Assembly: GCA_964603155.1 (NCBI GenBank)
Contig: CAZRTZ010000006.1
Coordinates: forward strand, 1-63,165
Length of the DNA stretch: 63,165 nt
Source of the DNA: VAUL01 sp964603155
Lineage (GTDB): Bacteria > Desulfobacterota > Desulfuromonadia > Desulfuromonadales > BM103
Reading direction: 5' to 3'
Each line of letters opens with the position of its first letter. The stretch's first letter is position 1. The notes below the pieces were generated by a model. It ran no database searches. It saw only the letters and a list, made by a program, of their open reading frames with translations, and had not been told where the DNA came from. The position numbers were made by a program, and so were the translations under genes. Shown here in pieces: positions 11,138 through 19,422 of the stretch.

Positions 11138-12262
11138 GTGCGCGTCGAAATGTTCGGCCAGCCGCAACTGTTGCAGGATTCGGATCGGCCCACCATTCTG
11201 GTGGTCGATGACGAGGAGATCATCCGTGATCTTTGCCGGCGCACACTCGGCGAATACAGGATCCTCGAGGCGCCCGACGGCTTGGCCGCCCTGCAACTGC
11301 TGGAATCGCATCCTGCCGACCTGATTCTGGTCGACGTTATGATGCCGGTCATGAACGGCCTCGACCTGCTGGCCAAGGTCAAGGAGCGTGATCCCGATCA
11401 GCTGGTGGTCGTGATGACCGGCTATGCCGACAAGGAGATCGTCCTGCGGGCCCTCAAGGCCGACGCCGACGATTTCATCCAGAAGCCGATCAACCTGCTG
11501 CAGCTGAAGAGCACCATCCAGAAAGCCCTGGAGAAACGGTCGCTGCGGCGGGAATTGCAGCAACTCAAGCGGGGCGATCGCCTCAAGGCCGAATTTCTCG
11601 GGCTCATCTCCCACAAGCTGCGCACCCCGACCACGGTCCTGTCCCTGTTCATGCAGAATCTGGCCAGCGGTGCCGTGACCTCGGAGACCCCCGGTTTCGA
11701 CGAAACCGTCCAGGCGATGCGCGAAGAGGCCGACCACCTTGCGCACCTGATCCAGGACCTGCTGACCTACAGCGATGTCATATTGCAGGAACAGAAACCG
11801 CAGTTGGCCCCCACCGACCTGCGCGACGTCATCATGACCGTCCTGGCCGAGCGCCGCCCTGCCGCGACCCAAAAGCGGCTGACCCTGGTGAGCAACCTGC
11901 AGGGCGGCTGGCCGGGGCTCATGCTCGACCGGCGCCGGATCGGTTTTGCCCTCGGCGCGGTGATCGACAATTCTCTTAAATTCACTCCGCCGGGAGGGCA
12001 GATTTCTCTGTTTGGCGAAGTGCTCAAGGACCGGGCCCAGGTGTCAATCAAGGATACCGGCATCGGTATTGCCAAGGACGAGCTGTCCCGGATCTTCGAA
12101 AAGTTCTACCAGATCGACCCTCAGCATACTGGCCAGATCCGCGGGTTCGGCCTCGGGCTCTTCTATGCCCGGCAGTTTGTCCAGGACCACGGCGGGACGA
12201 TGGCCATCGACAGCCAGCCCGGCTTGGGCACGACCGTCACCATCACCCTGCCGCGTCAGTAA
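11138..12262 (+). CDS. response regulator receiver-histidine kinase fusion
   Basis: A 374-residue protein with an N-terminal receiver domain (acidic DDE at about 24-26, phospho-acceptor D66 in LILVDVMMPVMNG, conserved K in FIQKPI) fused to a HisKA/HATPase_c kinase (H159 in GLISHKLRTPT, N-box VIDNSLKFTPPGG, G-boxes DTGIGIAKDE and GFGLGLFYARQF). It has no membrane segment, so it is cytoplasmic. This is the reverse of the usual hybrid kinase order and fits a relay protein that reads another kinase's phosphoryl signal. Start: GTG at 11138 follows AAGGGGA closely; ATG at 11150 is an alternative. No partner lies beside it. Confidence 0.88.
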   Translation: MRVEMFGQPQLLQDSDRPTILVVDDEEIIRDLCRRTLGEYRILEAPDGLAALQLLESHPADLILVDVMMPVMNGLDLLAKVKERDPDQLVVVMTGYADKEIVLRALKADADDFIQKPINLLQLKSTIQKALEKRSLRRELQQLKRGDRLKAEFLGLISHKLRTPTTVLSLFMQNLASGAVTSETPGFDETVQAMREEADHLAHLIQDLLTYSDVILQEQKPQLAPTDLRDVIMTVLAERRPAATQKRLTLVSNLQGGWPGLMLDRRRIGFALGAVIDNSLKFTPPGGQISLFGEVLKDRAQVSIKDTGIGIAKDELSRIFEKFYQIDPQHTGQIRGFGLGLFYARQFVQDHGGTMAIDSQPGLGTTVTITLPRQ

Positions 12263-12291
12263 AGCTGCTTCTTCCTCGGCCTGCCGCCAGG

Positions 12292-15090
12292 CTACACCCG
12301 CACCGTCTTGTAAAGAAAATTCTTGAATTTGAAGAAGCGCAGTCGCTCTTCGGCGTCGTCGCTGCGCGGGTCGCAGGCTTTGAGCGCCATGGCGATCTCC
12401 GGCATGTTGCGCGCGCCGCCGCGGCGCACGGCATCGACCAGGGCGCGAACCGTGTCCTTGGTCAGCTGCTTTTCGCTGAACGGTTGGTGGACCAGGCTCC
12501 AGAAATCCCCCTCGCCGGTGCGCAGGGCATTGAGCAGGCGCACCTCGGGCGGGGTGGCGGCCGTAAACGCCGGCAGCGGTGCCGGAGCGCTGCCGATGCC
12601 GGTCAGGGCCCGGCGCACGTCGTCGGTGGTGATCGCCCGGGCGCGGCGGAAGAGCAGGGCACGCAAAAGGATCGAGCGCAGTTCGCGGATGTTGCCGGTG
12701 TAGTCGTGGCCGGCCAGCAGCTCCTGGGCCTCGCGGCTGATCCCCGGGACCTGGTCGGCGGGCTCGTTGGCGCGGCGGTAGATGCGATAGAGCTGGCCGA
12801 GGAAGTGCACCGCCAGGTCGGGGATGTCCTCGCGGCGCTCGTTCAGCGACGGCACGTCAATGGTCAGCTCGGAGAGGCGGTGAAACAGGTCTTCGCGGAA
12901 CTGCCCTTCGGCAATCAGCCGCCGCAGGTCGCGGTTGGTGGCGGCGATCAGCAGTACCCGCGCGTAGCGGGTCTGGTTCTCGCCAAGGCGCACGAAGCCG
13001 CCGTTGTCGAGGAACCGCAACAGCTGCACCTGGGTTTTGGGGTCGGCGTCGCCGATTTCGTCGAGGAAGACGACGCCGCCGTTGGCCTCCTCCAGAATCC
13101 CGCGTCGGTCGAGGTGGGCACCGGTGAAGGCTCCGCGCTTGTGGCCGAACAGCTCCGAGTAGGTCAGCTCGCCGCTGTAGGCGGCGATGTTGCTCTTGGT
13201 GACCGGCAACTCGCCCTGACTGCTGGTCTGCTCGCGGAACATGGTGTTAAGGCGCGAGTAGATGTTGTTGAAGAGGAACTCCTTGCCGCTGCCGGTGTTG
13301 CCGGTGATCAGGATGGTCGGCAGCCCCAGATTGGTTTCCTTCGGGTCGGCCCGGTGCCACATGAGGAGGCGGTTGAACAGGGGCGGCGTCAGCGTCTCGA
13401 TGGTGGTGACGATTTCGCGGGCCTTGGGCGAATTGCCAATCAGGTTGCCCAGGCGGTAGGAGGAAATCTTCGGGTCGCGGTAGGTGACGTCGGTCTGCAG
13501 ACGCTGCACCTCCCCGGTCAGGCGCTCGATCTGCAGCAGCCCGGCCAGGTGACGGGCGATCATCTGCACGATGATCTGCAGGATGCGCTGATGCTCCTCA
13601 GTAAAAAACCTGGGGGTCAGGCTGTTGAGGCAGACGACGGCCAGAACCTGCTCCTCGATGCAGACCGGCACGGCGATTTCGCTGCGGATCAGGTCGGAGA
13701 TCGGCAGATGGAAGCCCTCCCCGGAGGCTTCGGCCAGCGTGTCGGCAATCACGCAAGGCTGGCGAAGGTGAGCGGCACGCCCGGTGAGGCTGCGCTGTTG
13801 GCGAGGGAGCTCCAGGCCGCCGATGCGGATCGGCGGGATATTCTTTTTCAGCCATTCCTTGCTCTTGGCCCCGACCAGAGTGCCATCCGTCTCTTCGACC
13901 AGCAGCAACGGCTCGCCGTCGCGCTCCTTGACCAGCGCGATACTGCCGGTATCGGCGCCGATCAGCTCGGTGGCCTTGGCCAGGACGCGGTTCAGGAACG
14001 GCTGCACCCCCTCGAAGCGCTCCTGCAGCAGGTCGTTGATCTCCGAGAGGACCTGGATCTCGACGTGCTCGTCACCGATCTCCTGAATGACCCGCTGGGC
14101 CATTTCGGCGTGAGCCTCAAGGAGCCCCCTTTCAAACTCGCTGAACTCATGCAGTTCGCTGGTGAAGTAGTTGACCAGGCAAGTGATGCGGCGGGTGACC
14201 GGGTCGTAGCGCGGCACCACGTAGAGCGAGGTCAGGCCGATGGCGTCGATCAGAAAGCGCTTCTGCAGGATTTCCGTGCGCAGATCCGGAAAGTAAAGCG
14301 GGGCGAGCAGGGCATCGTCGCTGATCACGCCGTCACTGCGGATGTAGCGGGAGAGGAGCGAGCGCCCGGTGGCCAGATCGACCAGCCCTTCCTGCTCATA
14401 GAGCTGCTGCATCTTGCGATCCTCGGCATAGGCGGCCAGGACCTCCAGCCCCTGGCCGGAGCGCGCCGGAATCAGTACCGAGGCCAGGGCCAGCCGGTCG
14501 ATCAGGCGCACTGCCGAGCGCACCATGGTGCGGGCGGCCGCGGTCTTTTTCCCCTCGTCGATGCGCCGGGCCAGCAACAGCTGTTGATGATGCTTGCGGG
14601 CCTGGTCGAGGATCGGGGTCACCTCGGCCGCGAACTGCTTGAGCAGCCGGCGCCGGGCGGCATCGGGGAACTGGCTGCGGCGGCTGCCGTCGACGCACAG
14701 CACTCCGACCGCCCGCTGGCGATGGATCAGCGGCAGCTGGTAGGAGGTCAGAAGGTTGAAGCGCTCGGCGATCTCGCGACCCTGCGGGACCAGTTCGGAC
14801 GGATCCTCGAAGGCGGCGCTCTCGTGGGTGATGAACACCTGCGACACCAGGTAAACGGGATCGGTCAGGGGGAACTGGTGGCTGCGCACCGTTTCGGCCA
14901 TGCGCCCGGTGGCGAGCATGCAGTTGAGCGTGCCGGTGGTCAGATCCTCCAGGTAGAGCCGGCAGCGGCTCTGTCGTGAAATCAGCGGGACCGCCTCGCC
15001 GATGGCGTGAAGGATCTCCGCCAGATTTTCTTTGCCGAAACCGCCGATTTTGGCGATCAATTCGCTGACGCGCGGGGACAAGGTTTCCAT
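12292..15090 (-). CDS. GAF-domain sigma-54 interaction (AAA+) regulator
   Basis: A 932-residue protein. The N-terminal half has two GAF-like sensor segments (about residues 1-185 and 330-505). The AAA+ domain follows: Walker A GNTGSGKE near 592, ELFGHKRGAFTGAHLDRRG near 645-660 with the GAFTGA loop that contacts sigma-54, Walker B GGVVFLDEIGD near 665, and an arginine finger region FREDLFHRL. The C terminus (about 845-932, ending FFKFKNFLYKTVRV) is not a recognisable Fis-type helix-turn-helix. A promoter is seen at 15125-15153. It is divergent from the MFS gene at 15233, a possible target (inference). Confidence 0.88.
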   Translation of the reverse strand: METLSPRVSELIAKIGGFGKENLAEILHAIGEAVPLISRQSRCRLYLEDLTTGTLNCMLATGRMAETVRSHQFPLTDPVYLVSQVFITHESAAFEDPSELVPQGREIAERFNLLTSYQLPLIHRQRAVGVLCVDGSRRSQFPDAARRRLLKQFAAEVTPILDQARKHHQQLLLARRIDEGKKTAAARTMVRSAVRLIDRLALASVLIPARSGQGLEVLAAYAEDRKMQQLYEQEGLVDLATGRSLLSRYIRSDGVISDDALLAPLYFPDLRTEILQKRFLIDAIGLTSLYVVPRYDPVTRRITCLVNYFTSELHEFSEFERGLLEAHAEMAQRVIQEIGDEHVEIQVLSEINDLLQERFEGVQPFLNRVLAKATELIGADTGSIALVKERDGEPLLLVEETDGTLVGAKSKEWLKKNIPPIRIGGLELPRQQRSLTGRAAHLRQPCVIADTLAEASGEGFHLPISDLIRSEIAVPVCIEEQVLAVVCLNSLTPRFFTEEHQRILQIIVQMIARHLAGLLQIERLTGEVQRLQTDVTYRDPKISSYRLGNLIGNSPKAREIVTTIETLTPPLFNRLLMWHRADPKETNLGLPTILITGNTGSGKEFLFNNIYSRLNTMFREQTSSQGELPVTKSNIAAYSGELTYSELFGHKRGAFTGAHLDRRGILEEANGGVVFLDEIGDADPKTQVQLLRFLDNGGFVRLGENQTRYARVLLIAATNRDLRRLIAEGQFREDLFHRLSELTIDVPSLNERREDIPDLAVHFLGQLYRIYRRANEPADQVPGISREAQELLAGHDYTGNIRELRSILLRALLFRRARAITTDDVRRALTGIGSAPAPLPAFTAATPPEVRLLNALRTGEGDFWSLVHQPFSEKQLTKDTVRALVDAVRRGGARNMPEIAMALKACDPRSDDAEERLRFFKFKNFLYKTVRV

Positions 15091-15124
15091 CTACCGACTC
15101 CGTGTAGGTGTTTTACTCAAAAGC

Positions 15125-15153
15125 ACTATACGCGTTCTCTTCTGCGGCGTCAA
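15125..15153 (-). promoter_or_regulatory. sigma-70-type promoter of the sigma-54 regulator gene
   Basis: On the minus strand TTGACG (15153-15148), a 17-base spacer and TATAGT (15130-15125). It predicts a start near 15118, 28 bases before the ATG at 15090, with GGAG in the leader. Confidence 0.65.
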
Positions 15154-15174
15154 AGCACAGCGGCCGCGATGCGC

Positions 15175-15203
15175 TTGACACTCCCCGGGCGGCAGTCCAG
15201 AAT
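15175..15203 (+). promoter_or_regulatory. promoter of the MFS transporter gene
   Basis: TTGACA (15175-15180), 17-base spacer, CAGAAT (15198-15203). The predicted start is near 15210, just upstream of the ribosome site at about 15223 and ATG at 15233. It lies back to back with the promoter at 15125-15153. Confidence 0.55.
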
Positions 15204-15232
15204 GGCCCCCACTGCCGGCACCACGAGGAAAA

Positions 15233-16381
15233 ATGATCTACACGCCTGCCTTTTGGGCCATGGCCACCGCCAACCTCGCCCAGACCGCCAGCTTCAGCGC
15301 CTTCTGCCTGCTGCCTCTCTATCTGCTCGAGCACGGCGGCGGCCGCAGCGATATCGGCGTGGTCATGGGGATTTTCGCCCTGGCGTCGGCCCTGTGCCGG
15401 CCGTGGATCTCGGAGATGATCGACCGTATCGGCCGCAAGCGCAGCTTTACCCTGGGCAACCTGGTGATGGTGGCTGCGCCTCTGGCCTATCTGTTGATTG
15501 CCGATCCGCTGGGAAGCGGCTACCCGGCTTTGCTGCTGCTGCGCGTGGTCCACGGCATCGGCATGGCCATCTGTTTCACCGCGGTGTTCACCTACATGGC
15601 CGATATTCTGCCGGTGGAGCGTTTCAACGAAGGGATCGGCATGTTCGGCATCTCGGGGCTGCTTGGCGCGGCGCTCGGCCCCTTCGCTGCCGAGGAAATT
15701 TCGCATCTGGCCGGCTATCCCGGACTGTTTCTCGCGGCGGGAGGCTTCTCCTTGCTCTCTTTGCTGATCCACCTGCCGCTGGCCGAGAGTCACCGGCCGA
15801 GCGAACGGCGCCGCGGCCCCTCCTTCTTCAGTCTGCTCAGGCGCGGTAAATTCATCATCGTGTTTCTGCTCTCCACGCTGTTTGGTCTCGGCCTGGCGGC
15901 GACCGGCAACTTCGTGGCCCCGCTTGCCAGCGAGCGCGGCCTGGGGATGATCTCCACCTACTATCTGTGTTACTCGGCCGGAGCCATCGGCATGCGTCTG
16001 TGCGGCGGGCAACTAGCCGACCGCTACGGGGAGAATCGGGTGCTCCCCTGGGGAATCGTCGGTTTCGTGGCCGGTCTGCTGCTGCTGGCGCTGACCCGCG
16101 GACCGTGGCTGCTGGCTCTGGCCGGGACTTTGTCCGGCATCGGCCACGGCCTGCTTTTCCCCGCGCTCAACACCCTGGCAGTGCGCGGGGAACCGGGAGA
16201 GGTGCGCGGCAAGGCCACGGGGATCTTTACCGGCGCCATCGATGCCGGGGTCTTTGCCGGATCGCTGGTGTTGGGCTATATTGGCCAGTGGCTCGGCCTG
16301 ACGGCGCTCTTCGTGACCGCCGCTGCCGGGATGGCCTTCGGTTTGCTGATGTTCGGCTTCCGACGCCCGTCCCAATCATAA
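15233..16381 (+). CDS. MFS transporter
   Basis: A 382-residue major facilitator with about 12 predicted helices and the loop 2-3 signature in the form EMIDRIGRKRSF (about residues 62-73). The second half has the matching QLADRYGENR loop. It resembles drug/sugar efflux-type MFS proteins; the substrate cannot be told. ATG follows GAGGAAAA. The acyltransferase gene follows after 17 bp and is probably co-transcribed, hinting at lipid or lysophospholipid traffic, which is only a guess. Confidence 0.85.
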   Translation: MIYTPAFWAMATANLAQTASFSAFCLLPLYLLEHGGGRSDIGVVMGIFALASALCRPWISEMIDRIGRKRSFTLGNLVMVAAPLAYLLIADPLGSGYPALLLLRVVHGIGMAICFTAVFTYMADILPVERFNEGIGMFGISGLLGAALGPFAAEEISHLAGYPGLFLAAGGFSLLSLLIHLPLAESHRPSERRRGPSFFSLLRRGKFIIVFLLSTLFGLGLAATGNFVAPLASERGLGMISTYYLCYSAGAIGMRLCGGQLADRYGENRVLPWGIVGFVAGLLLLALTRGPWLLALAGTLSGIGHGLLFPALNTLAVRGEPGEVRGKATGIFTGAIDAGVFAGSLVLGYIGQWLGLTALFVTAAAGMAFGLLMFGFRRPSQS

Positions 16382-16398
16382 CCATCGGGTATCCGCAC

Positions 16399-17208
16399 AT
16401 GACCATCGACACCACCTGGCACTTCCACCAAGAAAGGTATGTTACTTCGCCCCGCCCTGCCGGCCTGCTGGGCCGCACCTTCCCCTCGCTGGCATTCTAC
16501 GCCCGCGCCGCCCGCATCGTCTTCCGTTCCAGCGCCATGGCGCGCCGCGGTCGCTACGACTACCGGGCCTGGGCCCGGTCCAGCGAGGCGATCGCACACG
16601 CGCTGGAAGCGGTCGGCTGCCGCATTTACGCCGAGGGGCTGGCCAACCTGGAAGCCCTTGACCGGCCGTGCGTCTTCATCGGCAACCACATGAGCACCCT
16701 GGAGACGTTCGTCCTCCCGGCGATGATCGTCCCCCGTGCCGGTGACTTCACCTTCGTCGTCAAGCGCAGCCTGACCGAATACCCGGTGTTCAAGCACGTC
16801 ATGCGCAGCCGCAACCCGATCGTGGTCGACCGCGTCAACCCCCGCGACGACCTGAAGGCCGTCATGGAACAGGGAGGGGAGCGTCTCGCCGCCGGCTACT
16901 CCATCGCCATCTTCCCGCAGCATACGCGCGCCGTCGATTTCGACCCCGAGCAGTTCAACAGCATCGGCATCAAGCTCGCGGCCCGCACCGGCTCTCCCGT
17001 GATCCCGATCGCCCTGCAGACCGCGGCCTGGTCGCACGGAAAACTGTTCAAGGACTACGGCCAGATCTTCCCCCAACGGCCGATCCGGTTCGCCTTCGGC
17101 GCCCCGTTCACCGTGTCCGGCAAGGGGAACGAGGAACATCAGCGGATCATCCGCTTCATCCAGGAGCACCTCGACAGATGGCGGCAGGAAGCGGAATCCG
17201 GCGCATGA
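16399..17208 (+). CDS. PlsC-type acyltransferase with variant motifs
   Basis: A 269-residue protein of the lysophospholipid/glycerolipid acyltransferase fold. Motif I reads NHMSTLE near residue 97, so HX4E replaces the usual HX4D, and motif III reads FPQHTR near 174 where FPEGTR is usual. The strand IGIKLAARTGSPVIPIAL that follows motif III in this family is intact. No clear signal peptide; a peripheral membrane enzyme is likely. It probably acylates a lysolipid, but the changed catalytic acid and motif III make the substrate uncertain. ATG at 16399 is the first start after the MFS stop. An extension upstream overlaps the MFS gene and is not conserved. Confidence 0.8.
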   Translation: MTIDTTWHFHQERYVTSPRPAGLLGRTFPSLAFYARAARIVFRSSAMARRGRYDYRAWARSSEAIAHALEAVGCRIYAEGLANLEALDRPCVFIGNHMSTLETFVLPAMIVPRAGDFTFVVKRSLTEYPVFKHVMRSRNPIVVDRVNPRDDLKAVMEQGGERLAAGYSIAIFPQHTRAVDFDPEQFNSIGIKLAARTGSPVIPIALQTAAWSHGKLFKDYGQIFPQRPIRFAFGAPFTVSGKGNEEHQRIIRFIQEHLDRWRQEAESGA

Positions 17209-17287
17209 CGGAGCAAGACTTGCCCTTCGCGCTGCAGCTGCTTACATTGAAGCTGTGGTGACCCCCGCGGCACGAGGTTGACCGTTC

Positions 17288-18184
17288 ATGGCCAAAGATT
17301 ATTACGCCGTCCTCGGCATCGACAAAACCGCCAGCCCTGAAGCCGTCAAGAAGGCCTATCGCAAGCTGGCGGTCAAGTACCACCCGGACAAGAACCCGGG
17401 GGACAAGGCGGCCGAGGAGCGCTTCAAGGAGATCACGGAGGCCTACGCGGTTCTTTCCGACGCCGACAAGCGCCGGCAGTACGACCAGTTCGGCGAGGCC
17501 GGCTTCCATCAGCGCTTCAGCCAGGAAGATATTTTCCGCAACGTCGATCTCAACGACATTTTTCGTGAATTCGGATTCGGCGGGGATGAACTCTTCAGCC
17601 AATTGTTCGGCGGGCGGGGCGGGGCATTTCGCGGCGGCGGTTTCGGCGGCGGGCGGAGTCGGACGGTGCGCGGCCAGGATCTGCTGCTGCGCCTGAACAT
17701 CCCCTTCCGTCAGGCGATCCTTGGCGGCGAGCGTCAGCTCGATCTGGCCCGGCATGGTCATGCCGAGCCGATCAAGGTGAGAATCCCCCCAGGGGTGGAG
17801 AGCGGTCAGAAGCTGCGGGTTGCCGGCAAGGGCGCGCCGTCACCGGCCGGCGGTTCGCCAGGTGATCTGCTGCTGGAAATCGAGGTCGGCAGCGACCCGG
17901 TGTTTTCCCGGGACGGCAACGACCTCGGCGTGACGGTCGATGTTCCGTTCAGCGCGGCCTGTCTCGGCAGCAGCGTTGAGGTGCCGACCCTGGAGGGGAG
18001 CAGACGCGTCAAGCTGCGTGCCGGCACGCAATGCGGCAGCCGGATTCGTCTGAAAGGGTTCGGCGTGCCGGAGCGGCACGGCGGGGCCGGGGATCTCTAT
18101 GCAATCATTGCGGTCAGGGTCCCGGAGAAGCTGACAGCGGAGCAGGAAAAACTGCTGGAGAAACTGCGCGATACCGGGCTGTAA
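17288..18184 (+). CDS. DnaJ/CbpA-type co-chaperone
   Basis: A 298-residue type B J-protein: J domain at 1-70 with HPD in VKYHPDKNPGDK, a Gly/Phe-rich stretch at about 95-130, and two C-terminal beta-sandwich substrate domains (DLLLRLNIPFRQAILGGE, VTVDVPFSAACLGSSVEVP). The cysteine zinc-finger of DnaJ is absent, so it is CbpA-like. It stimulates the ATPase of DnaK and delivers unfolded clients. The stop is 16 bp before a palindromic repeat (18201-18317) that may terminate it. Confidence 0.92.
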   Translation: MAKDYYAVLGIDKTASPEAVKKAYRKLAVKYHPDKNPGDKAAEERFKEITEAYAVLSDADKRRQYDQFGEAGFHQRFSQEDIFRNVDLNDIFREFGFGGDELFSQLFGGRGGAFRGGGFGGGRSRTVRGQDLLLRLNIPFRQAILGGERQLDLARHGHAEPIKVRIPPGVESGQKLRVAGKGAPSPAGGSPGDLLLEIEVGSDPVFSRDGNDLGVTVDVPFSAACLGSSVEVPTLEGSRRVKLRAGTQCGSRIRLKGFGVPERHGGAGDLYAIIAVRVPEKLTAEQEKLLEKLRDTGL

Positions 18185-18200
18185 GCAACCGGAAAATACG

Positions 18201-18317
18201 GCCGATTAAAAATGCCCGGATGCTAGGCGCCCGCCGGCCGAGGAGCGAGGCGTACCTTTGGGTACGTCGCAGCGACGAGGGCAAGGGCAACAACGCAGAT
18301 GGGCGTTTTTAATCGGC
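18201..18317. repeat. nested palindromic intergenic repeat, copy A
   Basis: The ends GCCGATTAAAAATGCCC (18201) and GGGCGTTTTTAATCGGC (18301) are inverted with one mismatch. The centre has the 5-bp stem GTACC/GGTAC with a TTTG loop. It shares TGC-AGGCG, GAGGAGCGAGGCG and CGCAGATGGGCG with copy B (23531-23645). It lies between convergent genes, and its A and T tracts would let it act as a terminator in both directions (inference). Confidence 0.85.
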
Positions 18318-18321
18318 CTCT

Positions 18322-18774
18322 TCAGAAGACCGAGGCGAGGCGGGCGTAAGCCTGGCGCAGCCGGGAGGCTTCGGCCAGGAGCATCGCTTTGAGCAGTTTG
18401 ATGGCGATCTGCGGGTGCTCGTTGGTCAGGGCGGCAAAGCGCGCCCGATCGAGGAGCAGCAGGGTCGTCGGTTCGAGGGCCTTTGCCGCGGTGGCGCGCG
18501 GCAGGTGATCGAGCAGGCAACTGGCGCCGATGGCCGTGCCGGCCAGAAAGACCCCCATCACCAGCTGCTTGCCGGGGAATTCGGTGTCGACTTTGATTTC
18601 GATGCGGCCAGTGACGATGCACGCCAGGTAATCTCCGGCATCTCCCACCTGCCAAAGCTCGGTGCCTGCCAACAGCTGCCGTTCGGTCAGGTACCCCTGC
18701 AACGCCGCGCGTTCTGTGGCGGTCAGCGCGGCAAGCAGCCCTTGAGAGGCGCGTTCAGCAGAGGGGGATGGCAT
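18322..18774 (-). CDS. cyclic-nucleotide-binding domain protein
   Basis: A 150-residue single-domain protein of the cNMP-binding (Crp N-terminal) fold. The beta-roll signature is seen in LWQVGDAGDYLACIVTGRIEIKV at about residues 41-63 and MGVFLAGTAIGASCLLDHLPRATAAKA near 74-100, the region of the phosphate-binding cassette. There is no C-terminal helix-turn-helix, so it is not a DNA-binding Crp. The canonical GE..R.A arginine environment is partly kept (PRATA). It is the last gene after mlaC, 8 bp downstream, and likely co-transcribed with the Mla genes. Confidence 0.82.
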   Translation of the reverse strand: MPSPSAERASQGLLAALTATERAALQGYLTERQLLAGTELWQVGDAGDYLACIVTGRIEIKVDTEFPGKQLVMGVFLAGTAIGASCLLDHLPRATAAKALEPTTLLLLDRARFAALTNEHPQIAIKLLKAMLLAEASRLRQAYARLASVF

Positions 18775-18782
18775 CGCTTCGC

Positions 18783-19400
18783 TCAGCCTGCGGTCCCCGG
18801 CTTGCCGGTGCCGCTGCGCAGTTCCTTGATCTTCTCGGTCATCCGCTCGAGCAATTTGGCAAAACCATCCTTGCGGATGATCTCGCCGTAGCTGCTGCGG
18901 AAATTTTTCACCAGGCTCACCTCTTCGATGAGGACATCATAGACGAACCACTCGTCACCCTTGCGGACCATCCGGTAATCGATGGGGATGTCCACATTGC
19001 CGCTATGGACTTGGGTTTTGACTTCGGCCCGGTCCGCTTCGATCTTTTCGTCGCCGTATTTGACCGTTTCATTGGAATAGGCTTCCACCCGGCCGACATA
19101 GGTCTCTTCCAAGAGGTCGGAAAAGAGCCGGATGAACTCCTGCTGCTCCTGCGGCGTGGCGGCTTTCCAGTTCTTCCCCAGGGTGTACTGCGACATGGTG
19201 GTGAAATCGAAACGGGCACGGATCAACGGGCTGATCTTTTCCCGCCGGGCCTGCCCCTTGATCTGCGGGTCGCGCAGAATGGTCAGAACCTGGTCGACAG
19301 TCTTGCGGATGTCCTCTTTCGGCGTGCTTGCCGCCGCGGCCGGCAGTGCCAACGCAAGGCTGATCAGCAAAGTGATACCGGCAGTCATGAAACGGCGCAT
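18783..19400 (-). CDS. mlaC: MlaC, periplasmic phospholipid-binding protein
   Basis: A 205-residue protein with a signal peptide (MRRFMTAGITLLISLALA, cleavage near AAAAS at 22-26) and the Ttg2D/MlaC fold: TVDQVLTILRD, FDFTTMSQYTLGKNW, FIRLFSDLLEETYVGRV and DYRMVRKGDEWFVYDVLIE. MlaC shuttles phospholipids between the MlaA outer-membrane complex and the MlaFED inner-membrane complex. It is 22 bp after mlaA in the same direction. Confidence 0.94.
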   Translation of the reverse strand: MRRFMTAGITLLISLALALPAAAASTPKEDIRKTVDQVLTILRDPQIKGQARREKISPLIRARFDFTTMSQYTLGKNWKAATPQEQQEFIRLFSDLLEETYVGRVEAYSNETVKYGDEKIEADRAEVKTQVHSGNVDIPIDYRMVRKGDEWFVYDVLIEEVSLVKNFRSSYGEIIRKDGFAKLLERMTEKIKELRSGTGKPGTAG

Positions 19401-19422
19401 GGCTTATCCTCGCTGCAGGGGT

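Noticed and set aside
12484..14979. Long open frame (831 codons) on the plus strand antisense to the sigma-54 regulator
   Set aside because: High-GC DNA keeps antisense frames open; no domain or motif is seen and the minus-strand protein is clearly real.
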